Shown: one piece after another, positions 33,697-44,864 of the stretch | Layout: every line of letters begins with the position of its first letter | Position numbering within the stretch: the first letter of the stretch is position 1 | Assembly (NCBI GenBank): GCA_963682175.1 | Contig: OY821775.1 | Location: 32,114,053 to 32,178,052 of the forward strand | Length of the DNA stretch: 64,000 nt | Reading direction: 5' to 3' | Origin: Triglochin maritima | Taxonomy: Eukaryota > Streptophyta > Magnoliopsida > Alismatales > Juncaginaceae | Notes under the pieces: generated by a model | What the model was told of the DNA's origin: nothing | Seen by the model: only the letters and a program-made list of their open reading frames with translations | Databases searched by the model: none | Made by a program: the position numbers and the translations under genes

Positions 33697-35273
33697 TGAT
33701 GTGAATCAGTTATAATACCACAAATGCACGACGCGTTGAAGCGGTGGGATATACGGGTCCGTCCACAGGGAGCACGTGTGAGATAGATTCAGGATACTCG
33801 AGAGGGGGAGAAGAAGAGAGAGATGTGATCGAAACTACACTACAATGCAAAAGAAATCAGAAAATAAGCAATAAAACTAAACCCCTCAGGGGTAGGGAAA
33901 GAATGCAGAATGAAAATGTGTGTTGTGTGTGTGTTTATTTGTGCTCAACAAAACATGTCATACAGGAAATCCATAAAACTCAATTCCAACTTTGCCTCCA
34001 CATGAAATAAGATAAGACATTATCATTAAAATATACAAGAGAATAATTGAAATGAAGCTAATATGTTCACATGCAAAATGACTGAAATCCAACTATGTCT
34101 CTACATGAAATAAGATTTATCACAATCATTAAAACATACAAGACATTAATTTGGATAAAGCCAACATGAGCACAAGCATGCACATGCCTTGTTTCCTTCT
34201 TGCACTCCATCCTTATCCTAACCTCATCATTCCCCAAAAAATAGGGCCACTAATCTAAGCATGTGCTAAGCTTTATTCAAGAGCATTAGAACATCAAAGA
34301 TAAGAGTGAAATCCAATTAGATGGTTATGGAAATCATGTAAGGCTCAAAGTTTTAATATTAACACACATACTTATCCATCACATGATCAAATCACCTTCT
34401 TCTCCACCCCCACATGGGGATGGACTACTCTCTACTCATCTCTATACTAAAGAAAACATGAAAAGAACATAAACCCATGAAAGAAATGTAGAAGACTAGA
34501 TTAAACAAGCATAAAACACAAAGGAAATTGCATAAAATGGAAAACATCAACATACAAATCAAGAAGTAAAGTAGATTAAGATATAAAATATAAAGTTTGA
34601 TCATCTCCAATCCCCTTATTACACTACTAAAATAGGAAACTAAAACCTACTCTAATAGGGAAGGAGGAAGAAGAGGTGGAGAGGAGGGTTTACAATGGTA
34701 TTATATAAGAAATAAGGGTTTGGATGGGTATGGGAGCAATCTGATGGTTGTAATAATTTTTTATATACTCTGGTGCATGCAATTAATCAAGTCCAAGCCA
34801 CGGGAGAAATTATGGATCAATTGCAGCAAAATGATAGCCCAGTGGCGGATCCAAATCTTCCACTGATGGATGTTTTGTGCCCAATCAGTCCTGATTTCTT
34901 CCAAGAGGTTCAATGTTGTATTTTGCACGTTGGGTGAAACCCTAGTCCACTGTATTGAACGGATTTGACTTTAATTGGCGAAATATTGGTTTGGTTCAAG
35001 TCACGTGTAACAATACTTTTCTTTTCACAATCATGTCCCTCTGGGTCTTCACTTGGGTCCTTCCTGATTTGTAATCAAGTCCTTGTGCTTTACAAATGGA
35101 TCCAGAAGTCTTCAATTCAGTACATTCTTGTAGCATTCAGGTCCTTTTTGTTCCCTTTTCTCTTCTTTATTACCTAACACTTGAAACACTACAACAACAA
35201 CTCGAGTAGCACAATATTGGGGTAAAATAAAGGATATATAGCATGAATATGATGCATGATATACTACTAATGA
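33697..35273 (-). repeat. GypB 5' LTR
   Basis: A 1577 bp uninterrupted LTR, the reference copy for the three-piece 3' LTR. It runs from TGATGTGAATCAG to TGATATACTACTAATGA and is followed by the TSD atatg. Dyad-like CAGTGGCGGATCCAAATC lies at 34841-34858. It preserves the empty sites for CopiaY and sLTR-2. Confidence 0.94.
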
Positions 35274-35742
35274 ATATGTCTTTCTTTTGGATGGTGGAGT
35301 CGTGAGTTGGCATAGTTTAAAATACACCACAACCGTCGACTCAACCACCACTTCAGATGTGATGGTTGTCGCTGAAGAGAGCAAAGAAGGAGTGTGGATT
35401 AAGAAGTTCCTTGAAGATCTTGGAGTAGTTCCCTCGAGTGAGGGACCCATGGAGCTGTTTTGCGAATATAACACATATATCTCGCAGATCAAGGATCCTA
35501 AATCCCATCACAAGGTGAAGTACATGGACCGCAAGTACATTGTCTCCCGTGATTTTATCGATGAAGGCAAAATAAATTTATTATGGGTGGACACAAATGG
35601 CAACACAGCTAATCCATTCACCAAACCGTCATCTCAAGCGAAAGGCGAAATGCATTTCGGGTACAGTTGTCAGAAGAGTATCATTGCCTCTCTTCACTTG
35701 AATGATGATATTATTGGGCCCATTGATAAAGAGAAATTGTAA
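35274..35742 (+). pseudogene. CopiaX RNase H, C-terminal part
   Basis: Continues from 15173 in frame across the GypB insertion: VFLLDGGVVSWHSLKYTT, TVDSTTTSDVMVVAEESKEG, IKKFLEDLGVVPS, ELFCEYNTYISQIKDPKSHH and NTANPFTKPSSQAKGEMHF, with a stop at 35740. This is the copia RNase H order. The catalytic STTEAEY is altered to TTTSDVM and C-D-N to C-E-Y, so key acidic residues are lost although the frame is still open. Confidence 0.9.
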
Positions 35743-36350
35743 TGTGCACAATGTAACTGATGTATAGTTACGTATTTATAATTAGCTTAATAGATCAAGA
35801 AACTAATATATAATACAAAGATGACGCATTCCTACTTTGTATAATATTCTTAATATCGTGAGGGGGATAGACACAAGTGATATTATATCATATCACTAAG
35901 TGGATCATGTTTAGTTCAAGTGAATAAGACGTCTTTGTTATTTGGGTAACTATAATGTGTAGCTAGATACCGCTTATAGTTTATGATATGAAGTGTTTTA
36001 TATCATTGGCAATATAACTTAGATCTTCCTATAGGTCATACTACAAAACTGGGAAATAATAAATATATAATTTTGTGTTTTACGTGATGTATTAAATTTC
36101 ATATGATATAGAATTAAATACATATTGTAAAATAACAAAATTAATATGTCGTGATAACGACATGGTTTGAATAACAAATAAATTCGTATGAGATGTATAT
36201 ATTATAGTGTATAATGTTTTAACATTATATATAATAATATGTTACATAACATAATGTGATCCGCAACATTATAACATATGAATTTGCTAAAAACTCCAAA
36301 GCTAAAATTTTGTCGGACTTTGATCAAAAAATTGTAAAGGCAAAAAATAG
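35743..36350. other. AT-rich 3' flank of CopiaX
   Basis: About 600 bp downstream of the RNase H stop. ATCGTGAGGGGGATAG at 35857-35872 resembles a copia polypurine tract, so the 3' LTR may begin near 35871, but no matching 5' LTR could be identified. No genes seen. Confidence 0.4.
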
Positions 36351-36643
36351 TGAAAAATGGTCAAATGTTTTTCGGGAACTGGTCGACTGAATTTAACAAT
36401 AACATTTGAGTTCGGAAATGGTCAACCGGTTGGACATGTTGTTCGACTCAAATTATCAGGAACATTCCTGGTAAGGGAACAGTTGACCGGTGTGTTTCGT
36501 GGTTTGACCAAAAGTATCAGGACCATTCTTGGTAAGGGATTCGTCGACCACCATGAATCACTCTCCGATCAAAAATATCAGAGACTTTTTGGAGTAACTG
36601 ATCGGTCGACTAAATGGGAGTTTTGGTTGACCGTTTGGTACCA
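36351..36643 (+). repeat. Fragment with GGTCGAC/GGTTGACC motifs, CopiaZ LTR-like
   Basis: Nearly 300 bp in which variants of GGTCGACCG occur every 30-50 bp (36384, 36421, 36481, 36541, 36602, 36626), separated by ATCAGGAACATTCCTGGTAA-type repeats. The motif spacing resembles the CopiaZ LTRs. The open frame across it is attributed to the repeat. Confidence 0.5.
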
Positions 36644-37308
36644 CACTACAAAATGCAAGTGATATATATATATATATATATTTAATGGTCAAAAGATTGG
36701 AACTTGGGGCACTTGGGCTTAAAATGGTTGCAATGTTTTTTATACTATTTACCCATGTATAGATGTTGGTTGTATATGGTAACCGACATCTACAGGGCGT
36801 ATTTTTTTATTAGTTATTGTAATTTCAATGTATAGACGTCAGATGTATAGCATGGCTGACGTCTAAAGGTCGTGCTGTATGTATAGACGTCGGTCAATCT
36901 ATATATCCGACGTGTATATAGCGTAATAGTTTAGTCCCACATCGGAGAATTTATTTTGTTGGTGTGGTTGATGTACTCCACCACTCCTTTACTGCTGAAC
37001 GCGAACGAGTTGACGCACGTGGGCAGTTGGGCTTGATATTCGTGATTATTTGTCAAAAGATTGGCACTTTGGGCACTTGGGCAGCTTGGGCTTGATTAAT
37101 GTGAGTGCAGAATGCCCGATATGGAATGTAGTGTATTGTTTTGGGTGTTAATTAGCATATAATAGACATCGGTCGTTGGTCGTATATAGCCGACGTCTAC
37201 ACAACAAGGAATAGGCGACGGGGAAATATACGTCGGGTACTTGGACCGCCGAAATCCGACGTCTATACTCCTATATATCCGACGCATATGGGCATTTTTG
37301 CAATAGTG
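36644..37308. mobile_element. Short non-autonomous CACTA element (CACTA-2)
   Basis: Begins CACTACAAAATGC and ends GGGCATTTTTGCAATAGTG, i.e. rc CACTATTGCAAAAATG, giving CACTA termini at both ends of 665 bp. Subterminal inverted motifs recur inside: TATAGACGTCGG and CCGACGTCTATA (about 36760-36915 and 37160-37290). No coding region. The 3 bp flanks (cca and ata) do not match, so the ends may have diverged or belong to two elements. A (TA)n tract of about 20 bp lies near 36662. Confidence 0.55.
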
Positions 37309-37956
37309 ATAATGTTGTAATTCAACTAATTAATAATATAAAAACTAAAACAAACTAAAATGAGTTCATCTTTAAACTTAAATGTATATATATATTCTTG
37401 AGCCAAATATATAAGTTTGACATGAAATTTGCTAAATTTCTGCAACTGCTCAAAGTAGTGAAACTAAAGATATAGAGATACTATGCATTTGATTTTGAGG
37501 CTTCAATGTCAAGAATAAAATTTGTAAAACTTATTACCGGAATAATCTAACTTACTTATTTATTCTGACTACTAAACTAATTTATTCTTACTATTAAAAT
37601 AAATATGATAATAAAATTATTTATTATAGATTTCTAACAAATAAATTTACCAATAAACTTAAAAGACTGAAGCTCCAGAATCATTACACAGACATACCTA
37701 TTTTTCTGTGTAACTGTATAGTTTTTTCATTGTGGTCATATGTGTTTAAATTGGAATAAATTTTTGGAGGTTAAAAACACTAAGTCATCAATCTAACCAT
37801 GTAGCCAATTGTCAACTCATAAAACCTAAAAGAAACGCATTTTCATAAGCCACATAACCCACCAACTTGCCCTGAACTTGACTAACTTGACACTAAATAG
37901 GGTAAGTCACAATCAACTTTTTGTAATCCGTTTTACCTTGTCTACCTAGTTATCTT
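37309..37956. other. AT-rich stretch, nothing recognised
   Basis: About 650 bp of AT-rich DNA between CACTA-2 and the CopiaZ 5' LTR. No gene, repeat or terminus was identified. Confidence 0.5.
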
Positions 37957-38826
37957 TGTTGGCTTTTAGGCCTTAATCATGTTAATTTTGATAATTTTAA
38001 TCAATCTAATCTTAATTATAATCAAACTAGTAAAACAAATTCCATGCAATATTCATATCTGATAAGGTGATCAAGACTCAAGGAGAAAGCGATTCAAGTC
38101 AAGACATGTAATCAAACTATTTAAAGATGTGTAATTTTATCTTTGTTTGAGACTTGAGAAACCTTTGTAAACTTGAGTTGGGATGTCCACCCACATTAAC
38201 TGTAGATTCAATCTAGAAGTCAAACACAAAATCTCACATCATTTGGACTTCAATAGATCACCCAGACCTAAGACGGAAACCCTCAAACTCAACCTCTCCT
38301 AGTCTATGCACAACGGTCGATTGCTCTTGCTTTTTGTCCGATTGGTCTTGATTTCTTGAATTTCTATTTCATGCAATTTTATTGTCAATATTCCCCAACG
38401 ACTATCTTGTAAATCATGCCTTTACCCAACATGGACTTAAGGCTACAGGTCGACTACACCTCTCTTATCGGTCGACTGAATCCAATCCAAAATTGTATAA
38501 TTTTTTTTTCATCCAAACATGACCCCATAGTCGACCGCTCTGTGAATGTTAAGTATGTCAATCTGATCGATTGTTATCTTAATAACTTATGAACGATCAA
38601 AAGGAATTCGGCAACAATCAACTGTTTAGCACCTGATTCACACGTCTTTTACACTTTTGATGGGTTGCCTTTCACATGTTTTGGCTTTATCCCTAACAAT
38701 TATATTGATGATAAGGCTTATAAATAGGTGATCAAATCATAATTTTAAGCATCTCTCAAGTAGGGCTTGCAATAGAGGATGATGACTCAGTTGGGGTGTT
38801 GAACCTCTATAAAAATCTTTGGTCTA
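37957..38826 (+). repeat. CopiaZ 5' LTR, upstream part
   Basis: Starts TGTTGGCTTTTAGGCC and shows the same order as sLTR-4: GGTCGACTAC-type motifs (38450-38480), a TATA box TTATAAATAG (38719-38728) and GAACCTCTATAAAAATC. It is interrupted at CTA (38824-38826) by CACTA-3 and resumes at 44865 with CATTTGGTTTGCG, ending GATCCCAACA at 44952. Confidence 0.82.
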
Positions 38827-39284
38827 CACTGTAGAAGAACACGGTTGTACCAACGGAAGTTATCTATCAGAGTAGGTAACCACTGACATATATACCTATA
38901 ATTAGTGTATGACACTATCGGTTTGTTTAGGTAACCACCAACGAATATACCAGTCATCAGATGTTCTGATTGATAAAAGTCGTTAGTGATACTTTTGGTA
39001 AGAAATTACCAACCAATTTTTTTGCCTTCATTTGTCCGATCGCAAAGCACCAACGCATGAAAACTGATTGATATTTGTCAATGTTCCACACTGAATAAAA
39101 CATTAGTCGATGTCAAATACACTGACAAATACTTCTCCCAATGGATGGAGACGTATACCGACAGATAAATACGGTCGATGTAGGTTACCCGAAAAACATC
39201 AGAACGTACAATGATGGATAGGTACCGTCGGTGTACGTTACCCAACAAACGTACAATGATGGATAAGTGTCGTCGCGGTAAGTC

Positions 39285-40165
39285 CTGTCTGGAACCCATT
39301 ATGATGAGTATTTTGGCAATTAGATTTAAGTACAGACTCAAAAAACCGACCAGGGTGCACCCCACGTGAATAATTGAAGCACTTAGGAAGACATCCGAAA
39401 CGGGTCGCATCAGACCAATGGTCACCGCCAATTGGCAGCCCTACACCTCCAATTGGCAGTCCATTTATGTCATAAAATGACCCGGTTTTGCGTGGTTGTG
39501 GGTTATGTTATTTATGCCCATTTTAGGTATGTTCAGTAGTCCTACACCGGGGGATTGTCCCCAGTTGCCTTATTCATGTTTGTAAATAGAACTCCTTTTT
39601 TTCCTTTGTAATCACCCATTACTTAGTGGTCATTCTCTCTATTTGGACTAAGACATTGGAGCAAAACTATGGTGAAGGGAATACTACTTGAAAAATGAGT
39701 CATCAATAAAATAATTTTTCCTAGTTTTATTTTAATGTTGTCTCTTTTTGAATGTCTGCATGTTTAGCCTAACTTTGTTTTCTTAATCATAGTATAATTA
39801 GTTGGAATATCTTTCTTTCTTAGTATAATTGTTAGTTTGATGAGAGGATACTAGACGCACCCCATTTCATATGCTTAATGCAGATCTATGCATGTAATTT
39901 GTTAAAACTTGTATTAGATGGGATAATGGACACTTAAGAAACTTGTCTCATGCTAGATTTAGAGTTTATCTTGTTGCTTGTAAATGATCATCTCGTTTGG
40001 TAAATGGCTTGTTATGTATGGATGCTTGATTAGTAGAGAATGCATGAGTGTATTAAGTTATATGGATGGTTAATTGATGTCCTAATGTCAACACTTGTTA
40101 CTTAGTTCATTCTTGATATCCGTCCTTCATGTAGGCGAGAAATTTCTGATCATATTTTGTGAATT
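39285..40165 (+). repeat. Gypsy LTR fragment inside CACTA-3
   Basis: A plus-strand piece of the gypsy LTR family. It has dyads CACCGCCAATTGGCAG and CCTCCAATTGGCAGTCC (39424-39468), TTGTAAATAGAACTCC in place of the TATA box (about 39582-39597), GAGTCATCAATAAAATAATT (about 39697) and GTTAGTTTGATGAGAGG. Both LTR ends are missing and no TSD is visible. Confidence 0.72.
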
Positions 40166-40427
40166 GTGATGCCCGATCTCAATGAATCGGTTGTGACGTT
40201 ACCACATTCGACCACATCGTGTATCATCCCCTCTTTGCCGTCAGCATCATCCTCTTCTAACTCAATCTCTGTTTGTTGTGTTGTCAATGTCGTGACTACT
40301 TGGACACTCAAACGTGCAATACTTTCTCCTTGAAAAACTCACTGCCCGTAATTACGAGCAAAGCCATTTACAACATCATCCCACTTCTCTTGAATGCATA
40401 TGATAACATTTTTTACATGGGCATAAG
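40166..40427 (-). other. Coding-like scrap of CACTA-3
   Basis: The minus strand reads HVKNVIICIQEKWDDVVNGF and then, past a stop, SIARLSVQVVTTLTTQQTEI and ELEEDDADGKEGM. The residue composition looks like real, degraded protein, possibly an exon of the element's own gene. The family is not recognised. Confidence 0.35.
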
Positions 40428-41834
40428 TGTTGGCCTTTTGGCCTTAATCTACATTTTGATGATTTAACTAGTATTATCTTAATCACAATCAAATGTAGTG
40501 TAGCACACATTATGCATGGAATATATATTGTATTGTGCTAAAATCTACATGTGATCAAGACTCAAGGAAGAATGGAATGAAGTCAACACATGTAATCAAG
40601 CTAATTGTAGAATAATTTTGCCCTTATTTTAGTCTTACGAATCTATGTAAATTTGAGCATACAAGAGGTGTAACCTATTCACATATAAACTAGCTTCCTT
40701 GTACAATTCCCACACCAAATTTCACATCTTTTGGACTTCAATAGATCACCCAACCTAGGTCGGAAATCAGTCAAACTAAACCTTAACCTGTCTATGCAAA
40801 ACGGTCGACCAAAATGAGTTTTTCATTCGACCGTTTATAACACTCAACCAATTCTCTTAAGTGATTTTACCTAGTTCTACTGGTCGACCGGTTTACCCAT
40901 ATTTTCGGGACGACCGTTATACTTGTCGTATTCGTATTCTTCAAATACCTTAAATTGTATTTAGCCACCGGTAGAATGATGACTTAACGTCGGTCGACCA
41001 GATGTAGACAATTGTGTGCGCCAAAAGTACCTATTAGTTTTAGTCAGATGAACCTTCTTTTGAGTTCGACCGCTTAACACTTTACCCTGGCAAAAACCCT
41101 CTGAACGGTCGACCGCCCCTAGTTTTTGTTGGACCATTCACTTGGGTTGTAGCCATCTGGCTCAACCATAGTTTAAGTTGGTTCAAACATTTCCTTACTT
41201 TCATTGAAATTGTCAACAATTGATCCCGTCTCGGTCGACCGGTTTAGGATAGATTTGCTGAACTTAGTTTTCTATTTTATGTATCTTGCACAAATCTCAA
41301 TCAAATATTCCGCCACGGCAATAACACTTTAAGAGATTATAAATAGAGGTTCACACACCTCATTTACACACCTCTCTCACTCCAAACTCACACATAAATT
41401 AGAGAGAAGCTCTCCTACTCATAGAGTCCCAATTCCTATACACTCCATGCTTAAAACTTCACCACTTGACCATATCCTTATCATACTCAAGTGTGCTCAA
41501 GTTAGAGTGTTCATACTCTCAGTTCATTTGCTATCAAAAGTTGTAAAGGTTTTGGTGAAAGCTCGAAGATTGTTCACAAGTTCGCGGTGTAAAGGTTTGA
41601 TCTTGGCCCATAACAAGATCAGATTGGTGAAGACGTAGGCGGAGCTTGTGGGATCGAGCGGAGTTTGCAAGAGAGGAAGTAGGACCTAGGTGGGGTGTCG
41701 AACCTCTATAAAATCACTGTCTTCTTTGTGGTTTGCTTGAATTCTCTACTCGTTTTTAATTATTGTTTCCGCTGCATATTAAGTAGAGATTAGGCGAAAT
41801 TGATTAAATTAATTAGGAAATATGCGATCCTACA
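40428..41834 (+). mobile_element. Solo copia LTR (sLTR-4), GGTCGACC-rich
   Basis: A 1407 bp LTR starting TGTTGGCCTTTTGGCC and ending TATGCGATCCTACA, with a perfect 5 bp TSD ataag (40423-40427, 41835-41839). The palindrome GGTCGACC occurs at 40803, 40882, 40992, 41107 and 41233, all in the U3 part. The TATA box TATAAATAG is at 41338-41346. Its sequence defines the CopiaZ LTR family. Confidence 0.92.
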
Positions 41835-41839
41835 ATAAG

Positions 41840-43130
41840 ATCTTCCCATTATGAATGCATTGGTTTTGAGGACCAAAAGCAACATTCAGGAATGACATCA
41901 GATTATCTGTAAATATCTAACTAATTCTTTTATCATATATCCAAATTCTGTCCGAGACCATGATTCTATTGATTTAAAATGGAAAAACATGTCAATTAAA
42001 CATAAAATAAAAATTTTATACAAATTTTGGCAGAACCTTCCCTAAAAATTCATTAATGAAAATCCTCCAAAGTCCTGTATTAACAAGACAAAATATAATT
42101 TTCGGCATCCATGATATTTACATTGATATCATGCATTCACAAGCACCAACAACTCATTGTCAACTAACAATTTGTATTATAATGTTACAAATATACACCA
42201 TCACATAAACTCTACATTTCAAACCCAAAGGTAGCTTCCAACCCATCCAAAATCCAATTTCTCACGATCTCACATTTTCCTAAATCCTAATCACCAATAC
42301 ATTTCTTAAAGTGGAATTAACACCACCACGACCAACCCAAAACCCCAAAACTCGCCTATCCAATCTTACCCCAAAATCCAACCATTTCAACGATTACCCC
42401 AAAGCTTCTTTCCAACTAATCCTAAGACTAATCTTTACCAATGTCCTAAATCCAAATCTAAATCCAATCATAAGTCCTAAATCAAATTCAAAATTTAAAA
42501 TCCTAAATCCAATCCTACACCCAAAATCCTGAATCCAAAATCCAATCCAAAATTTAACCCTAAGCACATTAAAATCATCGTCAACTAACAATTTGTATTA
42601 TATTTTATAGAAATTTTGATAAAACCTCCCCCATATTTTCAATAGTGAAAAATCTATTTAGTCCTGGATTGACAAGAAAAAATACATTTTTCAACATCCA
42701 TCACATTTACATTCATTGTTATGCATACAATAATTATTGAGATGAATAGACTACACACAGTAACTGATCAAACACAAAATTGATACGGATCACACGTACT
42801 ATCACACTATCACCTAGTAAATCAAGTCAACACTATCAAGATGGATAATGCAGATAAGATGGAGATGTTAAACTATTACTCGAGTTGAAACATTCCTAAT
42901 TTGATTTTATAGTTTTAATTCTTTCAAACCCGAATCAAACTCAACTCCAATTTTGTTAGTCGCTGAACCCAAACTCAAGTCCAACTTTGTTAGTTGCTGA
43001 ATTTCTTTAAACTGAATTCCATTTTTTTAATTTTTCATGTTTAAACTAATTATCATAAAAAAAATCCCTACTTTAATTCTACAAATAACAATTAATTCTA
43101 ATTAATTGATAAAAACAAAACATAGATCAT
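41840..43130. other. AT-rich interior of CACTA-3 with a diverged duplication
   Basis: No gene recognised. GTCAACTAACAATTTGTATT occurs at about 42161 and 42580. ATACAAATTTTGGCAGAACC with TTGACAAG-type sequence (about 42015-42130) resembles 42605-42740, so parts of a several-hundred-bp unit are repeated. A run of AATCCTAAATCCAAA-like sequence fills 42420-42560. Confidence 0.5.
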
Positions 43131-43136
43131 TATAAT

Positions 43137-43608
43137 TTAAATTTTAAATTTGGTGTCTTGAGAGGGGGGGGGGGGTCTGTGGTGGTCGGGATGGGGCAAG
43201 GAGGGGACGGCAATTAGGAAGAAGAGGCTAGGGTTGAGGGAGGTTGGGGTTAGAGGTGGCAGTGGTAGGGGAGGAGGTGCCCACGGTTGGGGGGCTAAGA
43301 GGCGGAGGTTGTCAGGGGGAGGAAGTTGAGGTTTGGGGGATGAGGCGGCATTAGGGGAGGAGGTGGTGGTGGTTGAGGGGGGAGGAGGTTGAGGTTTGGG
43401 GGGGAGGCGGTGGTAGGGTATGAGGTGGCAACGTTTGAGGGGAGTAGGCTGGGGTCCATTTCCGACAATAGCGACTACGTCGATGGGTGATAGGGACGGC
43501 GAGTAGGGAATGGAGGAGGTGCTCCTGGAATCGGAGTTCGGGTTTGGCATGGATGGCATGACAGGGAGGACGGGAAAGGAGCACGTGATTACGAGTGGCA
43601 GAGGTGCG
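43137..43608 (-). other. Low-complexity GC-rich proline-coding tract
   Basis: The plus strand is G-rich with GGGGGAGGAGG repeats and a run of about 12 G near 43163. The minus-strand frame is Pro/Ser-rich. As at 1664-1951 and 61960-62130, it may be a CACTA leader or first exon. It is interrupted on the right by the hAT MITE and appears to continue near 44225-44330. Not accepted as a gene. Confidence 0.35.
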
Positions 43609-43610
43609 GC

Positions 43611-44220
43611 TAGACCAGACAATCATGTCGTTTCGTGTGCTTTTGTATCATGTAATTTTCTTGTGTATTAGACTCTTTCGGTGGACGCGAATATGACACG
43701 GTTAGATTTCGTACGGACACAAAAACGACATGATTTTAATCGTGTCTACACGAAATGACACAGTTTGTACAAGAAATGTTTTCGTGTACATATCATGTTC
43801 AAACGACATGACACTATATACGATTATACCCAAATTAACATGAAATTACATGAAACCTGTACACGAAACCAATACACGATTGTACACAAAATACACGAAC
43901 TGACACAAAGTAAATAAAACTCAAAAGTGATTAATTAAACAAACTCAACTTTTAATTGCTAATTAGATAATTCTTAATTGGGTATTTGGATAATTGGACA
44001 ATTTTGGTATTTGGGTAAATGGATACTTGGGTAATCGAGTAATATGTATGTCGTGTACTTTCAGGTATCCGATAGGAGTTACATGAAAAAGACATGAATT
44101 TTTTTTGTGTATCGTCAACATGACACGAACAATACACGAAACACAAAATCAGTAAACGAAGACATGGTTTTTTCGTGTCATGTTTGTGTTATCGTGTTCT
44201 GTGTCAAATTGCCAGGTCTA
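43611..44220. mobile_element. hAT MITE inside CACTA-3
   Basis: 610 bp, starting TAGACCAGACAA and ending TTGCCAGGTCTA (rc TAGACCTGGCAA), flanked by ggtgcggc and ggtgcaac: an 8 bp TSD with two mismatches. It carries the same ACACGA/TCGTGT subterminal motif as hAT-1 on both sides and has no coding capacity. Confidence 0.82.
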
Positions 44221-44389
44221 GGTGCAACAACGCATCAAAGAGGAGCGGGCGGTGAGTCATGGAGGAGGAGGGGGTTGCAAGTTTTAAAGGAGGATGCGAT
44301 GACGACTAGGAGGAGTGATCGGAGGTGGTGAGTTTGGAAGGTGATTATGGTTTGTGATTTTGGGAGGAGAGTGGAGGGGTAGCGCTATT

Positions 44390-44861
44390 CAGGCTACTGA
44401 TATAATGTTTCACTGATGGAAGTTTTTGGTATGTTAATGTGACCGTATCCATTGGTGGTGACGTGGGGATTACATTCTGTAACTGTGTATTTTCACAATA
44501 TACACTGACGAAACATAATTGTCAGTGTATATTCATATGTTTGTATAGACCGATGGATATTTCCATCGTTGTATGGTAATATATCCATCAATGTTTTTTT
44601 GGCGTAAAAAACCCATTTTACTGTGGAATTTTTGTTATGAAACTTACACCGATGGAATGTATCCATTTGTGTATTTTTTTCGTCCGACGATTACAACGAA
44701 AGTAATAACCAATAGACTATAGTAGTCGGTGTTAGTAAGCACTTCAATTGGTGTATGTTTCCACCGACAAATAACCCTATATGTCAGTGTACACCTAACT
44801 ACATCAATGGATATTTGATTGAAGAATATCTGTGTCAATGAAACATGTTTTTCTAATAGTG
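44390..44861. repeat. CACTA-3 right subterminal region
   Basis: Inverted and direct copies of CACTGACGAAAC, CCGATGGATATTTCCATCG and TGTCAGTGTA fill 470 bp up to the terminal CTAATAGTG. The left counterpart is at 38840-39280. Confidence 0.7.
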
Positions 44862-44864
44862 TTA

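Larger units (their letters stand above)
15174..35273 (-). mobile_element. Gypsy element GypB with nested insertions
   Basis: A complete minus-strand LTR retrotransposon whose present span is 20.1 kb. Its 3' LTR is in three pieces (15174-15357, 21654-21918, 23292-24418; about 1576 bp in all). The internal region is 24419-33696 and the 5' LTR is 33697-35273 (1577 bp). Flanks are acatg and atatg, a 5 bp TSD with one mismatch, inside the RNase H of CopiaX. Later insertions are CopiaY, sLTR-2, sLTR-3 and hAT-1. Without them it would be about 7.3 kb, close to GypA-2. It has a primer site and a polypurine tract but only a gag-derived ORF, with no protease, reverse transcriptase or integrase. It must have depended on a partner's enzymes. 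Confidence 0.92.
38827..44861. mobile_element. CACTA element CACTA-3 with nested insertions
   Basis: The left end CACTGTAGAAGAACACG and right end (rc) CACTATTAGAAAAACATG form a diverged inverted repeat. Flanks are cta (38824-38826) and tta (44862-44864), a 3 bp TSD with one mismatch, inside the CopiaZ LTR. Subterminal sequence with CACTGACAAATAC and ACCGATGGA/TCCATCG motifs lies at 38840-39280 and 44390-44860. No TNP2 gene is recognisable, only coding-like scraps. Inside are a gypsy LTR fragment, sLTR-4 and a hAT MITE. Confidence 0.78.

Noticed and set aside
36357..36662. A 101-codon plus-strand frame
   Set aside because: It runs through the GGTCGAC-type repeat block and shows internal repetition matching the DNA repeat, with no protein similarity.
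36641..37311. A 3 bp TSD for CACTA-2
   Set aside because: The flanking triplets are cca and ata, so no duplication is claimed. The call rests on termini and subterminal motifs only.
39078..39431. A 117-codon minus-strand frame
   Set aside because: It spans the CACTA-3 subterminal repeats and a gypsy LTR fragment. Its repeated R-x-Y-L-S phrases mirror the DNA repeats.
43137..43622. A 161-codon Pro-rich frame that could be a cell-wall protein
   Set aside because: It is low-complexity, with no signal peptide and no regular SPPPP or hydroxyproline motif, and it is cut by a MITE. A degraded transposon leader is more likely.
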